A DNA stretch of 64,000 nucleotides, taken from contig OZ252022.1 in assembly GCA_965247615.1 (NCBI GenBank), forward strand, positions 558,001-622,000, read 5' to 3'. A model generated the notes under the pieces. That model saw only the letters and a list, made by a program, of their open reading frames with translations. It was not told where the DNA came from and ran no database searches. The first letter of the stretch is position 1; every line of letters begins with the position of its first letter. The DNA comes from G965197715 sp965247615. Lineage in GTDB: Bacteria > Chloroflexota > Dehalococcoidia > Lucifugimonadales > UBA1127. Below, in pieces: positions 30,494 to 38,600 of the stretch. Both the position numbers and the translations under genes were made by a program.

Positions 30494-31561
30494 ATGGTCT
30501 TGCAAGATGCGGGTGACCTTGAGGCTCTGGTTACCATCGGCGTGGATGAGGGAGAGGAACGATCGGCTGCCAAGCTCCCTCCGCTGGAAGTAAAGGCGGA
30601 GATAGAGGAGGGCACCTACGGGCAGTTCAGCATCGGCCCATTGGAGCGGGGCTTCGGGATCACCCTGGGCAATCCGCTCCGCCGGGTCCTCCTCAGCTCC
30701 ATCCCCGGCGCCGCGGTCACCTGGGTCCGCTTTGATGGCGTGTACCACGAATACTCCTCCATCCCCCACGTGAAGGAAGAAGTGCTGGAGATCTTGCAGC
30801 GCGTGAAGGCCATCCGTCTGCGGCCCCTGGCGGAACGCTCCGGCAGAATGCGGCTGGACGTCTCCGGACCCGGAGACGTGTACGCCGGAGACATCACGAT
30901 GCCGATGGACTTCGAGATCGTGAACCCGGAGCTGCACCTGGCGACCCTGGACTCGTCTGAAGGCAAGATCACGGTCGAGTTCAACGTCGAGCAGGGCACA
31001 GGGTATGCCCCGGCAGAGTCTTCCGACGGCTTGTCCATCGGCACGCTGCCCGTGGACGCCATCTTCACGCCCGTTCGACGCGTGAACTACGCAGTGGAGC
31101 GCACCCGCGTGGGCCAGGTGACCGACTACGAGCGGCTGAACCTGGAGGTTTGGACCGACGGGACAATCACTCCCGGTGACGCGGTCAAGCGGGCGTCCGA
31201 GATACTGGTGAGCCAATTCACCCGGGTGGCTGCCATGGGTGCACGGGCGGAGGTTGGCGCCGTGCCTTCCGTGGCCCTGTCCGTCTCGCCCGACATCTAT
31301 AACACCCTGGTGGAGCGCCTGGAGCTCTCATCCCGCACACTGAACTGCCTCAAGCGGGCCGGCATCCACAAGGTGGGCGAGATTCTGGAGCGCACGCAAG
31401 CAGACCTGCTCAAGCTCCGGAACTTCGGCGACAAGTCCCTGGAGGAGCTGATCAGCCGCATGCAAGACAAGGACCTGCCCATCCCCGAGGGTGCTGCTGA
31501 GGACACCGGCGCCGAGGAAGCGCCTAGCATGAAGCCAGTGATAGAGGCAGAGGAGGAGTAG
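30494..31561 (+). CDS. rpoA: RNA polymerase alpha subunit
   Basis: The protein has 355 residues, longer than the usual ~315-330 by an N-terminal ~30-residue acidic lead and an acidic tail. The NTD motif 'PLERGFGITLGNPLRRVLLS' and the dimer/assembly regions are clear. The CTD 'LELSSRTLNCLKRAGIHKVG' and 'LKLRNFGDKSLEELISRM' carry the UP-element DNA contacts. It sits 56 bp after rpsD. Confidence 0.97.
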   Translation: MVLQDAGDLEALVTIGVDEGEERSAAKLPPLEVKAEIEEGTYGQFSIGPLERGFGITLGNPLRRVLLSSIPGAAVTWVRFDGVYHEYSSIPHVKEEVLEILQRVKAIRLRPLAERSGRMRLDVSGPGDVYAGDITMPMDFEIVNPELHLATLDSSEGKITVEFNVEQGTGYAPAESSDGLSIGTLPVDAIFTPVRRVNYAVERTRVGQVTDYERLNLEVWTDGTITPGDAVKRASEILVSQFTRVAAMGARAEVGAVPSVALSVSPDIYNTLVERLELSSRTLNCLKRAGIHKVGEILERTQADLLKLRNFGDKSLEELISRMQDKDLPIPEGAAEDTGAEEAPSMKPVIEAEEE

Positions 31562-31566
31562 CGGCT

Positions 31567-31962
31567 TTGCCACATCAGGTACACAAACACAAGCTCAACC
31601 GGCCCAGCGGGCCGCGCAAGGCGCTGTTCCGCGGGTTGACGCGCTCCCTGATCATTTACGAGCGCATTCGCACCACGGAACCCAAGGCCAAGGCGGTGCG
31701 GCCCATCGTGGAGCGCTTCGTTACCCTGGGATGCCGGGCGCAGCGCGCCCTAGACGCCGGCGACACTCCGGTGAACCGCGCCCGCGCCCTGCACTACCGC
31801 CGGATGGCCTTCGCCTTCATTCAGGACAACAAGGTTGTGGGCAAGGTCTTTCAGGACCTGGCCGAGCGCTACAAGGAGCGCCCTGGGGGCTACACGCGAA
31901 TCCTCAAGGTGGGGTATAGAAAGGGCGACGCCGCGCCAATGGCCCTCTTGGAGCTGGTGTAG
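31567..31962 (+). CDS. rplQ: 50S ribosomal protein bL17
   Basis: The protein has 131 residues and a TTG start 5 bp after rpoA. 'HKHKLNRPSGPRKALFRGLT', 'LIIYERIRTTEPKAKAVRPI' and 'GGYTRILKVGYRKGDAAPMA' are family blocks. The canonical partner of rpoA at the end of the alpha operon. Confidence 0.96.
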   Translation: MPHQVHKHKLNRPSGPRKALFRGLTRSLIIYERIRTTEPKAKAVRPIVERFVTLGCRAQRALDAGDTPVNRARALHYRRMAFAFIQDNKVVGKVFQDLAERYKERPGGYTRILKVGYRKGDAAPMALLELV

Positions 31963-32009
31963 GAGGGCCCGGCCCATTTCATGGGCGCCCTCTTGAGGCA
32001 CTTGGAGCC

Positions 32010-32804
32010 ATGAGGCAAAGGCTGGCAGTCATTCTGGAGTACCAGGGCAGCAGATACTGCGGTTTCCAGGTCCAGCCCCAGCTCCCCACGGTACAGGGGG
32101 AATTGGAGCGGGCCCTGGAGGCTCTGTACGGAGAGCACGTTAAAACCTACGGGGCCAGCCGGACGGACGCCGGCGCTCACGCACGAGGTCAGGTGGCCGC
32201 CTTCGACGCCCCGCGCGACTACCCGCCGCGAGCGGTGATGGGCGCGCTCAACGCGTCGCTCCCCGGCGACGTCCGCGTGCGAGAGGCGTTCGAGGCGCCC
32301 GGCGGCTTCGATCCCCGGCGCCACGCCGCGAGCCGCGAGTACCGATACCTAGTGCTGAACCAGAAGCGGCCGTCCGTGTTCTGGCGCGGCTATGCGTGGC
32401 ACGTTCCGCAATCCCTGGACGTGGAGGCGATGCAGCGGGCAGCCGATGGTCTCCTGGGATGCCATGACTTTCGCGCCTTCGCGGGCTCATTGCGGGACCC
32501 GCTGCGGAGCACGCGGCGCCGGGTCTTTCGCGCCGACGTCCTGCGGCGCGGCGGCGTGGTGACCTTCGTCATGGAGGCGGAGGCGTTCCTGCCCCACCAG
32601 GTGCGCCGGAGCGCAGGCGCCCTGGTCCAGGTGGGGAAGGCAGAGATGGAGGTGGCGTCGTTCCACCGGCTCATCGAAGAGGGAGTAGGGGAGGTGGCCG
32701 GGCCCGCCCTTCCGGCGAGCGGCTTGTATCTCGAGCGGGTCACCTACCCGGAGGGCCTCTTGGCACAGTCAACAGATAGGACGTCAGCAGATGACAACGA
32801 TTAA
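32010..32804 (+). CDS. truA: tRNA pseudouridine(38-40) synthase TruA
   Basis: The protein has 264 residues. It shows 'LEYQGSRYCGFQVQPQLPTV', the catalytic Asp in 'GASRTDAGAHARGQVAAFD', 'HAASREYRYLVLNQ' and 'EAEAFLPHQVRR'. It modifies the anticodon stem-loop. It overlaps rplM by 14 bp, so it is part of the same operon. Confidence 0.95.
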   Translation: MRQRLAVILEYQGSRYCGFQVQPQLPTVQGELERALEALYGEHVKTYGASRTDAGAHARGQVAAFDAPRDYPPRAVMGALNASLPGDVRVREAFEAPGGFDPRRHAASREYRYLVLNQKRPSVFWRGYAWHVPQSLDVEAMQRAADGLLGCHDFRAFAGSLRDPLRSTRRRVFRADVLRRGGVVTFVMEAEAFLPHQVRRSAGALVQVGKAEMEVASFHRLIEEGVGEVAGPALPASGLYLERVTYPEGLLAQSTDRTSADDND

Positions 32805-33273
32805 GAGAAGGAAGACCTACGTGGCCAAGCCGCCGGACATCCGGCCGGTCTGGCATCTCATTGACGCGACGGAGAAGCCCCTCGGCCGCCTGGCATCGGA
32901 GATTGCCACGCTGCTCATGGGCAAGCACCGGCCAATCTACACCCCCACCATCATGACCGGCGACTTTGTGGTGGTGGTCAACGCGGCCAAGGTTGGCGTG
33001 ACGGGGAAGAAGCTGACCCAGAAACAGTACCATTTCCATAGCGGCTACCCCGGAGGTTTGCGGAGTGTTACGCTGGAGCGGATGCTGCAGCGTAGCCCCC
33101 CCAAAGTCTTGGAGTTGGCCGTGAAGGGGATGCTGCCCAAGACCACCCTGGGCGGAAGGATGCTGAAGCGGCTCAAGGTGTATGCGAACGAAAGCCACCC
33201 CCACGAGGCCCAGATCAAGGGCTACGGTGCGCCGGTGTTCGAGGACCCAGAGGGCCAAGGGAGTGATGCATAG
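32791..33273 (+). CDS. rplM: 50S ribosomal protein uL13
   Basis: The protein has 160 residues. 'WHLIDATEKPLGRLASEIAT', 'LLMGKHRPIYTPTIMTGDFV' and 'KGMLPKTTLGGRMLKRLKVY' are typical. About 15 residues precede the usual start. Its stop overlaps the rpsI start by one base. Confidence 0.97.
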   Translation: MTTIKRRKTYVAKPPDIRPVWHLIDATEKPLGRLASEIATLLMGKHRPIYTPTIMTGDFVVVVNAAKVGVTGKKLTQKQYHFHSGYPGGLRSVTLERMLQRSPPKVLELAVKGMLPKTTLGGRMLKRLKVYANESHPHEAQIKGYGAPVFEDPEGQGSDA

Positions 33274-33683
33274 TGACGACAGCACGGGCGTCTACGCAGC
33301 AGTACTACTACGGCACGGGCAAGCGAAAGAACGCCGTGGCACAGGTCCGCCTCTATCCCGGGGGCAACGAGGTGGTGGTCAACGGGCGGAGCCTCGATGA
33401 GGCCCTGCCCTGGGAGCCCTTCCGCGCCCGGGCCTTGGAGCCGCTTCGGGTCACCGAGAACGTGGGGCGCTTCTCCGTCATTGTGAAGCTGCATGGCGGC
33501 GGCGTCTCGGCGTGGGCGGACGCCCTGCGCCACGGCATCGCCCGCGCCCTCCACGTCTACGACCCGGACCTCAGGGGCACTCTGCGCCGCCACGGCATGC
33601 TGACCAGGGACGCGCGTGAGAAAGAGCGCAAGAAGTACGGGCTCAAGCGGGCACGGCGCGCGCCCCAGTACACCAAGCGCTGA
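33273..33683 (+). CDS. rpsI: 30S ribosomal protein uS9
   Basis: The protein has 136 residues and a GTG start. 'YYYGTGKRKNAVAQVRLYPG', 'SAWADALRHGIARALHVYDP' and the ending 'KYGLKRARRAPQYTKR' (the tail touching P-site tRNA) are intact. It is the last gene of the block and is followed 31 bp later by a strong terminator. Confidence 0.97.
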   Translation: MTTARASTQQYYYGTGKRKNAVAQVRLYPGGNEVVVNGRSLDEALPWEPFRARALEPLRVTENVGRFSVIVKLHGGGVSAWADALRHGIARALHVYDPDLRGTLRRHGMLTRDAREKERKKYGLKRARRAPQYTKR

Positions 33684-33714
33684 GAGGCACACCGCCAACT
33701 CCTTCGCCTGATAG

Positions 33715-33759
33715 CTCCGCTCATCCTTTGTGCGCCCAAGGATGAGCGGAGTCGCTTTT
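33715..33759 (+). terminator. Intrinsic terminator of the ribosomal superoperon
   Basis: A perfect 14-bp stem (CTCCGCTCATCCTT at 33715-33728 with AAGGATGAGCGGAG at 33738-33751), a 9-base loop, and then TCGCTTTT. It is the strongest hairpin-plus-T structure seen in the window and closes the rpsL-rpsI unit. Confidence 0.88.
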
Positions 33760-33806
33760 CATGGCCCACCGTGGCTGTCGGCTAGACCGGCCCACAGGGA
33801 CCGCCA

Positions 33807-33836
33807 TTGACACCCCTTCGCGGCCATGCCTACAAT
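33807..33836 (+). promoter_or_regulatory. Sigma-70-type promoter of the bifunctional nuclease gene
   Basis: TTGACA at 33807-33812, an 18-bp spacer and TACAAT at 33831-33836, 41 bp upstream of the ATG at 33877. It lies after the superoperon terminator, so the nuclease gene forms its own unit. Confidence 0.75.
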
Positions 33837-33876
33837 CAATGGCGGACAGGACACGAGAACGCGAGGACGTGCCGCC

Positions 33877-34437
33877 ATGTTGGAAATGGCCATCGACAGC
33901 ATCCGTGTCAGCCTGATGAACTACCAGCGGGTGGTGATCCTGAAGGAGAAGGGCAGCGATCGCTACCTTCCCATCTGGATCGGGCCCGCCGAGGCTGATG
34001 CCATCGCTGTCAAGCTCCAGGACGTCTCGATCCCGCGGCCTCTGACCCACGACCTCCTCGGAAACGTCATCGGCGCCCTTGGGGGCTCCATCCGCCACAT
34101 CATCGTCAACGATCTCCAGAACGATACCTTTTACGCCAAGATCGTCCTGGATACGGACGGGCGGAGCCTGGAAGTGGACTCGCGCCCCAGCGACGCCATC
34201 GCTCTGGCCGTGCGCGGCCGCGTGCCCATCTTCGTGGAAGAGATGGTGCTGGAAAAAGCCGGCGTCGCCATGGATCAGGAGACGGGCAAGCCCCTCCTGG
34301 AAGGGGAAAAGGGCGATCAGGGGAAGGAGCGGCAGGTCAGCGAGCAGGAGCTGCGGAGCATGTCGGCCTTCAAGGACTTCATCGAAGAGCTGAACTTTGA
34401 GGACCTGGACAAGGGGACAGGGACGACCCTGACCTAG
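33877..34437 (+). CDS. Bifunctional nuclease family (BFN/DUF151) protein
   Basis: The 186-residue protein starts at the ATG at 33877 ('MLEMAIDSIRVSLMNYQRVV'), after GAGGACG; a longer frame to 33826 runs into the promoter. 'YLPIWIGPAEADAIAVKLQD', 'PRPLTHDLLGNVIGALGG' and 'EVDSRPSDAIALAVRGRVPI' are the DUF151 core. Plant BFN members cut RNA and DNA; the role of bacterial relatives is less certain. The C-terminal ~50 residues are acidic and helical. Single-gene unit between its own promoter and terminator. Confidence 0.87.
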   Translation: MLEMAIDSIRVSLMNYQRVVILKEKGSDRYLPIWIGPAEADAIAVKLQDVSIPRPLTHDLLGNVIGALGGSIRHIIVNDLQNDTFYAKIVLDTDGRSLEVDSRPSDAIALAVRGRVPIFVEEMVLEKAGVAMDQETGKPLLEGEKGDQGKERQVSEQELRSMSAFKDFIEELNFEDLDKGTGTTLT

Positions 34438-34460
34438 TCGACACATTTGAAGCTGCATGG

Positions 34461-34494
34461 GAAGAGGAGCCCATCTACGGGCTCCTCTTCTTTT
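34461..34494 (+). terminator. Intrinsic terminator after the bifunctional nuclease gene
   Basis: A 12-bp perfect stem (GAAGAGGAGCCC at 34461-34472 and GGGCTCCTCTTC at 34479-34490), a 6-base loop and TTTT. It starts 24 bp after the stop codon. Confidence 0.88.
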
Positions 34495-34544
34495 GTGCCT
34501 GTCTCATACGTCCACTCCGCCTGATATGGACTGTGCCGGGCGGG

Positions 34545-35064
34545 ATGGATTGCACCTTCATGCCGAAGTGCCAGGTCTTCCCCTGCTTCGCCTGGTGCGT
34601 CTCCGGGTCCCTGGCCCCCGCCCGTTTCTTCGTCGACGACGGCGCCTCGGTGATGCTGGCGTCCGCGATGGGCCCTTCCCGCAGGCGCAGACCCTGCGCC
34701 GCCAGATGGCGGTCAATCTCCTCGAATAGCCCCTCCCCCCCCCCAGGTCATGACGCTCCAGGAAATGGCGGAAGTGCAGCATAGTGGTCTCGTCCGGCAA
34801 CGCTTCCGACAGCCGCAGCCCCACGAACCGCCGCACCGGCTCGGCCTCGTAGAGCAGGTCCTCCATGCCGGGGTCGCTCAGGTTGTAGCAGCGCTGCATG
34901 CAGTGAATCCGCAGCAGCACCGACAGCGCGTATGGCCTGCGCCCTCGGCCTGTCTAGGGATTGCACGGCCGGATGCGCTCCTCCATCCGCTCAGGAAACA
35001 GCTCGTGCCGGGTCTTGCGCTTCCTGCCCTGGTATTCCAAGTCCGCAAAAGTTGGCTGGTCCAT
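34545..35064 (-). pseudogene. IS5-family transposase remnant (N-terminal half, multiply broken)
   Basis: On the minus strand from the ATG at 35064: 'MDQPTFADLEYQGRKRKTRH' with 'ELFPERMEERI', then an in-frame TAG at 34954-34956 with an apparent small deletion, then 'RRPYALSVLLRIHCMQRCYN', 'RFVGLRLSEALPDETTMLHF' and 'RHFLERHDL'. At a run of ten C (34735-34744) the frame breaks and resumes as 'LFEEIDRHLAAQGLRLREGP' and 'KQGKTWHFGMK', where similarity ends. This is the N-terminal domain and first DDE Asp region of an IS5-type transposase. The C-terminal half is missing; the IS5 tail at 11.8 kb is a separate fragment. Confidence 0.7.
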
Positions 35065-35263
35065 CTGCTCACCGTCCTCCGTCGGTCTTGGGTTTGCCAG
35101 CCGTACTCTGCCACATCCCACTCGATTTGATCAGAGGGCCGCTAGGCGTCCGGCGCTGTGATTGTATATAGTTCCCATTGGAAACAATTGCATGGAACAC
35201 TGGGTATATAGACAGGTTTTCGGCGCAATCTGAAGCTGAAAATGAAGAGAAGCATCGGGGAGA

Positions 35264-35647
35264 GTGGCCATCGTGGCATGGGAGGGTCAGCATGCGCGCG
35301 GTCCTCGGCGGCACGGACGCCCTGACGCCGCGCGTGGGTGCCCTACTGGGCGTGCCAGACTCCTCGCCCGCTTCCTGACCACTCCAGCAGCCCGCGCGGC
35401 GGCGGGCGTGCTGGCGCTCGCCGCCCTGCTGGCCCTCTCGATGCCGACCGCTGCGCAGTCGGTCACCCTTGTGTGCCTCCGCACCCCGGAGGTGCAGGCC
35501 GCGATTGTAGAGGCTTCGCCGGCCGACGCTTGCGGCGGGGTGACCGAGGCGCATCTGGCCGCGCTCACGGAATTGGATGTGGCGGGAGCCACCGGGGCGC
35601 CGTTCGCGGTGACGCTGCCGGTAAGCGTGCTGAGATCACGTCGCTGA
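35264..35647 (+). CDS. Signal-peptide fragment of the giant LRR-cadherin protein
   Basis: This frame carries a strong secretion signal ('ARAAAGVLALAALLALSMPT' then AAQ) and the mature start 'VTLVCLRTPEVQAAIVEASP', leading into 'AHLAALTELDVAG', the first half of a leucine-rich repeat. It is cut off from its continuation in the next frame by a 41-bp insertion at 35589-35629. Removing that insertion gives 'ELDVAGAEITSLNAGDFSGL', a seamless repeat. The best ribosome site (GGGAGGG) precedes an ATG at 35292 in yet another frame, so a second one-base break near 35350 is likely. The true start is probably 35292. Confidence 0.6.
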   Translation: MAIVAWEGQHARGPRRHGRPDAARGCPTGRARLLARFLTTPAARAAAGVLALAALLALSMPTAAQSVTLVCLRTPEVQAAIVEASPADACGGVTEAHLAALTELDVAGATGAPFAVTLPVSVLRSRR

Positions 35648-38600
35648 ATGCGGGCGACTTCTCGGGGCTGACGGCGCTAGAAGTTCTCGAGCTGCAGGGC
35701 AACAAGCTGAGCAGCCTGCCCGCGAACGTGTTCTCGGGGCTGACATCACTGACAGAGCTCCAATTGCAAGCCAACCAGCTGAGTAGCCTGCCCGCGGGTG
35801 TGTTCTCAGGGCTGACATCGCTGGCAACCCTCAGGCTGTGGAACAACCAGCTGAGCAGCCTGCCTGCGGGGGTGTTCTCGGGGTTGACGTTGCTGCCAAC
35901 CCTCGAGTTGGATGGCAATCCGGGCGCTCCTCTGCCAGTCGCCGTGTCCTTGGCGTCGGCGGGGGAGGGCCAGTTCAAGGCCGTCATGCCCACCGGGGCG
36001 CCGTTCGCGGTGACGCTGCCGGTAAGCGTGACGAACGGCGTGATTGACGGCGGGGCCACGACGCTCACGATTCCCGTCGGCGCGGTTGAGAGCGGGGCGC
36101 TTTCGGTCACCCGGAATGCGGGGACGTTCGTGCCGGTGCCGGTGACCGGGGACATTGGGACGCTGCCGGGGCCGCCCGCAGGCCATAAGGGCTACGCGTT
36201 GCAGAAAGCCACGGACCTGCCGGTGGAGATATTGCCGGCGGTCGTGTCCGAGGTCTCGATCACGGCAGACGCAGCGACGGTGACCGAAGGCGAGGCGGCG
36301 GCGTTCACGGTGAAGCGGACGGGCGGTGTCCTGAGCACGGGACTCACGGTGGGCGTGGAAGTCAGCGAGGACGGGGCGATGCTCGACGGGACGCCGCCGA
36401 CCGCGGTGACCTTTGTGGCGGAGTCCGCGACGGCGGCGCTGTCCGTGGCGACGGCGAGCGACACGGGCGAGGAGGCGAACAGCGTGGTCACGGCCCGGGT
36501 GACGGCGTCGTCGGATGGCGCGTACACGTTGGGTGGCAACTCTTCGGCCACGGTGACCATCGAGGACGATGACAAGCTGCCGTCGCCCACGCTGTCCATG
36601 ACCGTCGCGCCGGACGCGATCGCTGAAGCGGGGACGGAAAGCGCAACAGTGACGGTGAGCGCGAGCCCTGCCTTCACCGCCGACCGGACGATTTCGCTCA
36701 CGTTCTCCGGAACCGCGACGGTGACGGCTGACTACACGATCTCCGTTGACGGGACCACTCTCTCGTCACCGTACGAACTGACCCTGCCGGAGGGCGACGC
36801 TTCGATCGAGGCCACGGTCACTGCGGTGGACGACACGGTGGTGGAGGGCGCCGAAACGATCCGGATCGAGGCGATGCTGGACGGAGAGCTGATCGGCGAC
36901 CAGCAGACCATCACCATCACCGACGACGACGGCACGATGACCAACCAAGCGCCCGTATTCGCCGATGGCGAATCCACAACCCGCTCCGTACCCGAGAACG
37001 CCGAGGTTGGAGACGCCGTCGGCGCCCGGGTTGATGCAGCCGACCCGGATGAGGGCGATACCGTAACCTACAGCATCGGTGGCGTGGACGGGGTGACATT
37101 TGGCATCCACGATATGACCGGCCAGATCATTACCGCCGTAGCCCTGGACCACGAGACCAGAGCCTCCTACAGCGTTATCGTCACGGCCACCGATGCGGAA
37201 GACGTTCAGTCCACGATTGACGTCACAATTAACGTGACCAACGTGAATGAGGCGCCGCTCATCAGTGGGGAGACCGCAGTCTCCATTGATGAGAACAAGA
37301 GAGGGGTATTCAAACCCTACACGGCCGTGGATCCTGACGGCGACGACGTGATTTGGGCCCTCCTTGGCGGCCCCGATGCCGATAGCCTCGTTCATTTCCC
37401 GGAAATGGACGAGTTGGTCTTGGTCGCCGAGTCTGGCGCTGATTTTGAGACGCCGGGCGACGTGGCCGATCCCCACTATCCCGCCGCCGTTGCCGGGGAC
37501 AACGTCTACCACGTTATCATTGGCGCTGGGGACGCTGGCGGCGAGGAACACCTCCTGTCCGTCACCATCACGGTGAACGACGTCGATGAGAAACCCGAGT
37601 TCACAGAGGCTGCGGAGACGGCTGCCGCAACGCCATACTCGGTCCCAGAAACGCTGGGAATAGGCATCCCCATTGGTGCGCCTGGGCAAGTGCTGACGGC
37701 CACCGATCCCGACGCGGGGGACGCAGACCCGGTCCTCACCCTGGGAGGCACGGGCGCAATCGACTTTGCCATCTCCGCAGACGGTCAGATTAGAGTCGCC
37801 GCGCAGCTCGACTCCGCGAGGACGTCCACCTACGAGCTTACCGTCACGGCGAGGGACCCCAGCGACTCCACGAGTGACTCCTCGCTCTTCGACACCCTCG
37901 AGATCACCATCAACATTCAGGACGTTAACCGCGAGCCCGTCCTCAATGATGGGTCGGGGACGGAGGTCAAAACAACCTTCCAGGAGAATGGTACGGGTAT
38001 TGCCTATGAGGCTACGGCCACAGATCCGGACGGCAACGATACGTTGATGTGGTCGGTGAGCGGACTTGACGCAGCAGCCTTCAGGATTGGGGCTTCATTG
38101 GACGGAGCGACCGGATCCCTGTACTTCAACTCCTCGCCGAACTTCGAGAACCCGGGCGACCTGGACGATCCCGACACGCTGAATGTGAATGAAGCCCGCG
38201 ACAACACCTACCAAATCGCCGTGTCCGTCACCGACGACCACGGGGCCACCAAGTCCGTCGACGTTGCGATTGAGGTCACGAACGTGGACGAGCCCGGCGC
38301 AGTGACGTTGTCCTCGAACCAGCCCGAGGTTGACACGGCGTTGACCGCGGTGTTGACCGACCCCGACGGCGGCGTCACCGGCCTGAGTTGGCAGTGGGCG
38401 CGCTCGGAGGACGGGAGCAGCGGATGGACGAACATCCCCGGGGTCACCTCGGCCAGCTACACACCGACGGCCACCGACGCCGGCTCGTACCTGCGCACCA
38501 CGGCGAGCTATGCGGACGCCGAAGGCGGGGGCAAGACAGCCCAGGCGGTGTCGGCCAAAGCAGACCTCTGGACGGCGACGCTTACGCCAGGTGAGGTCAG

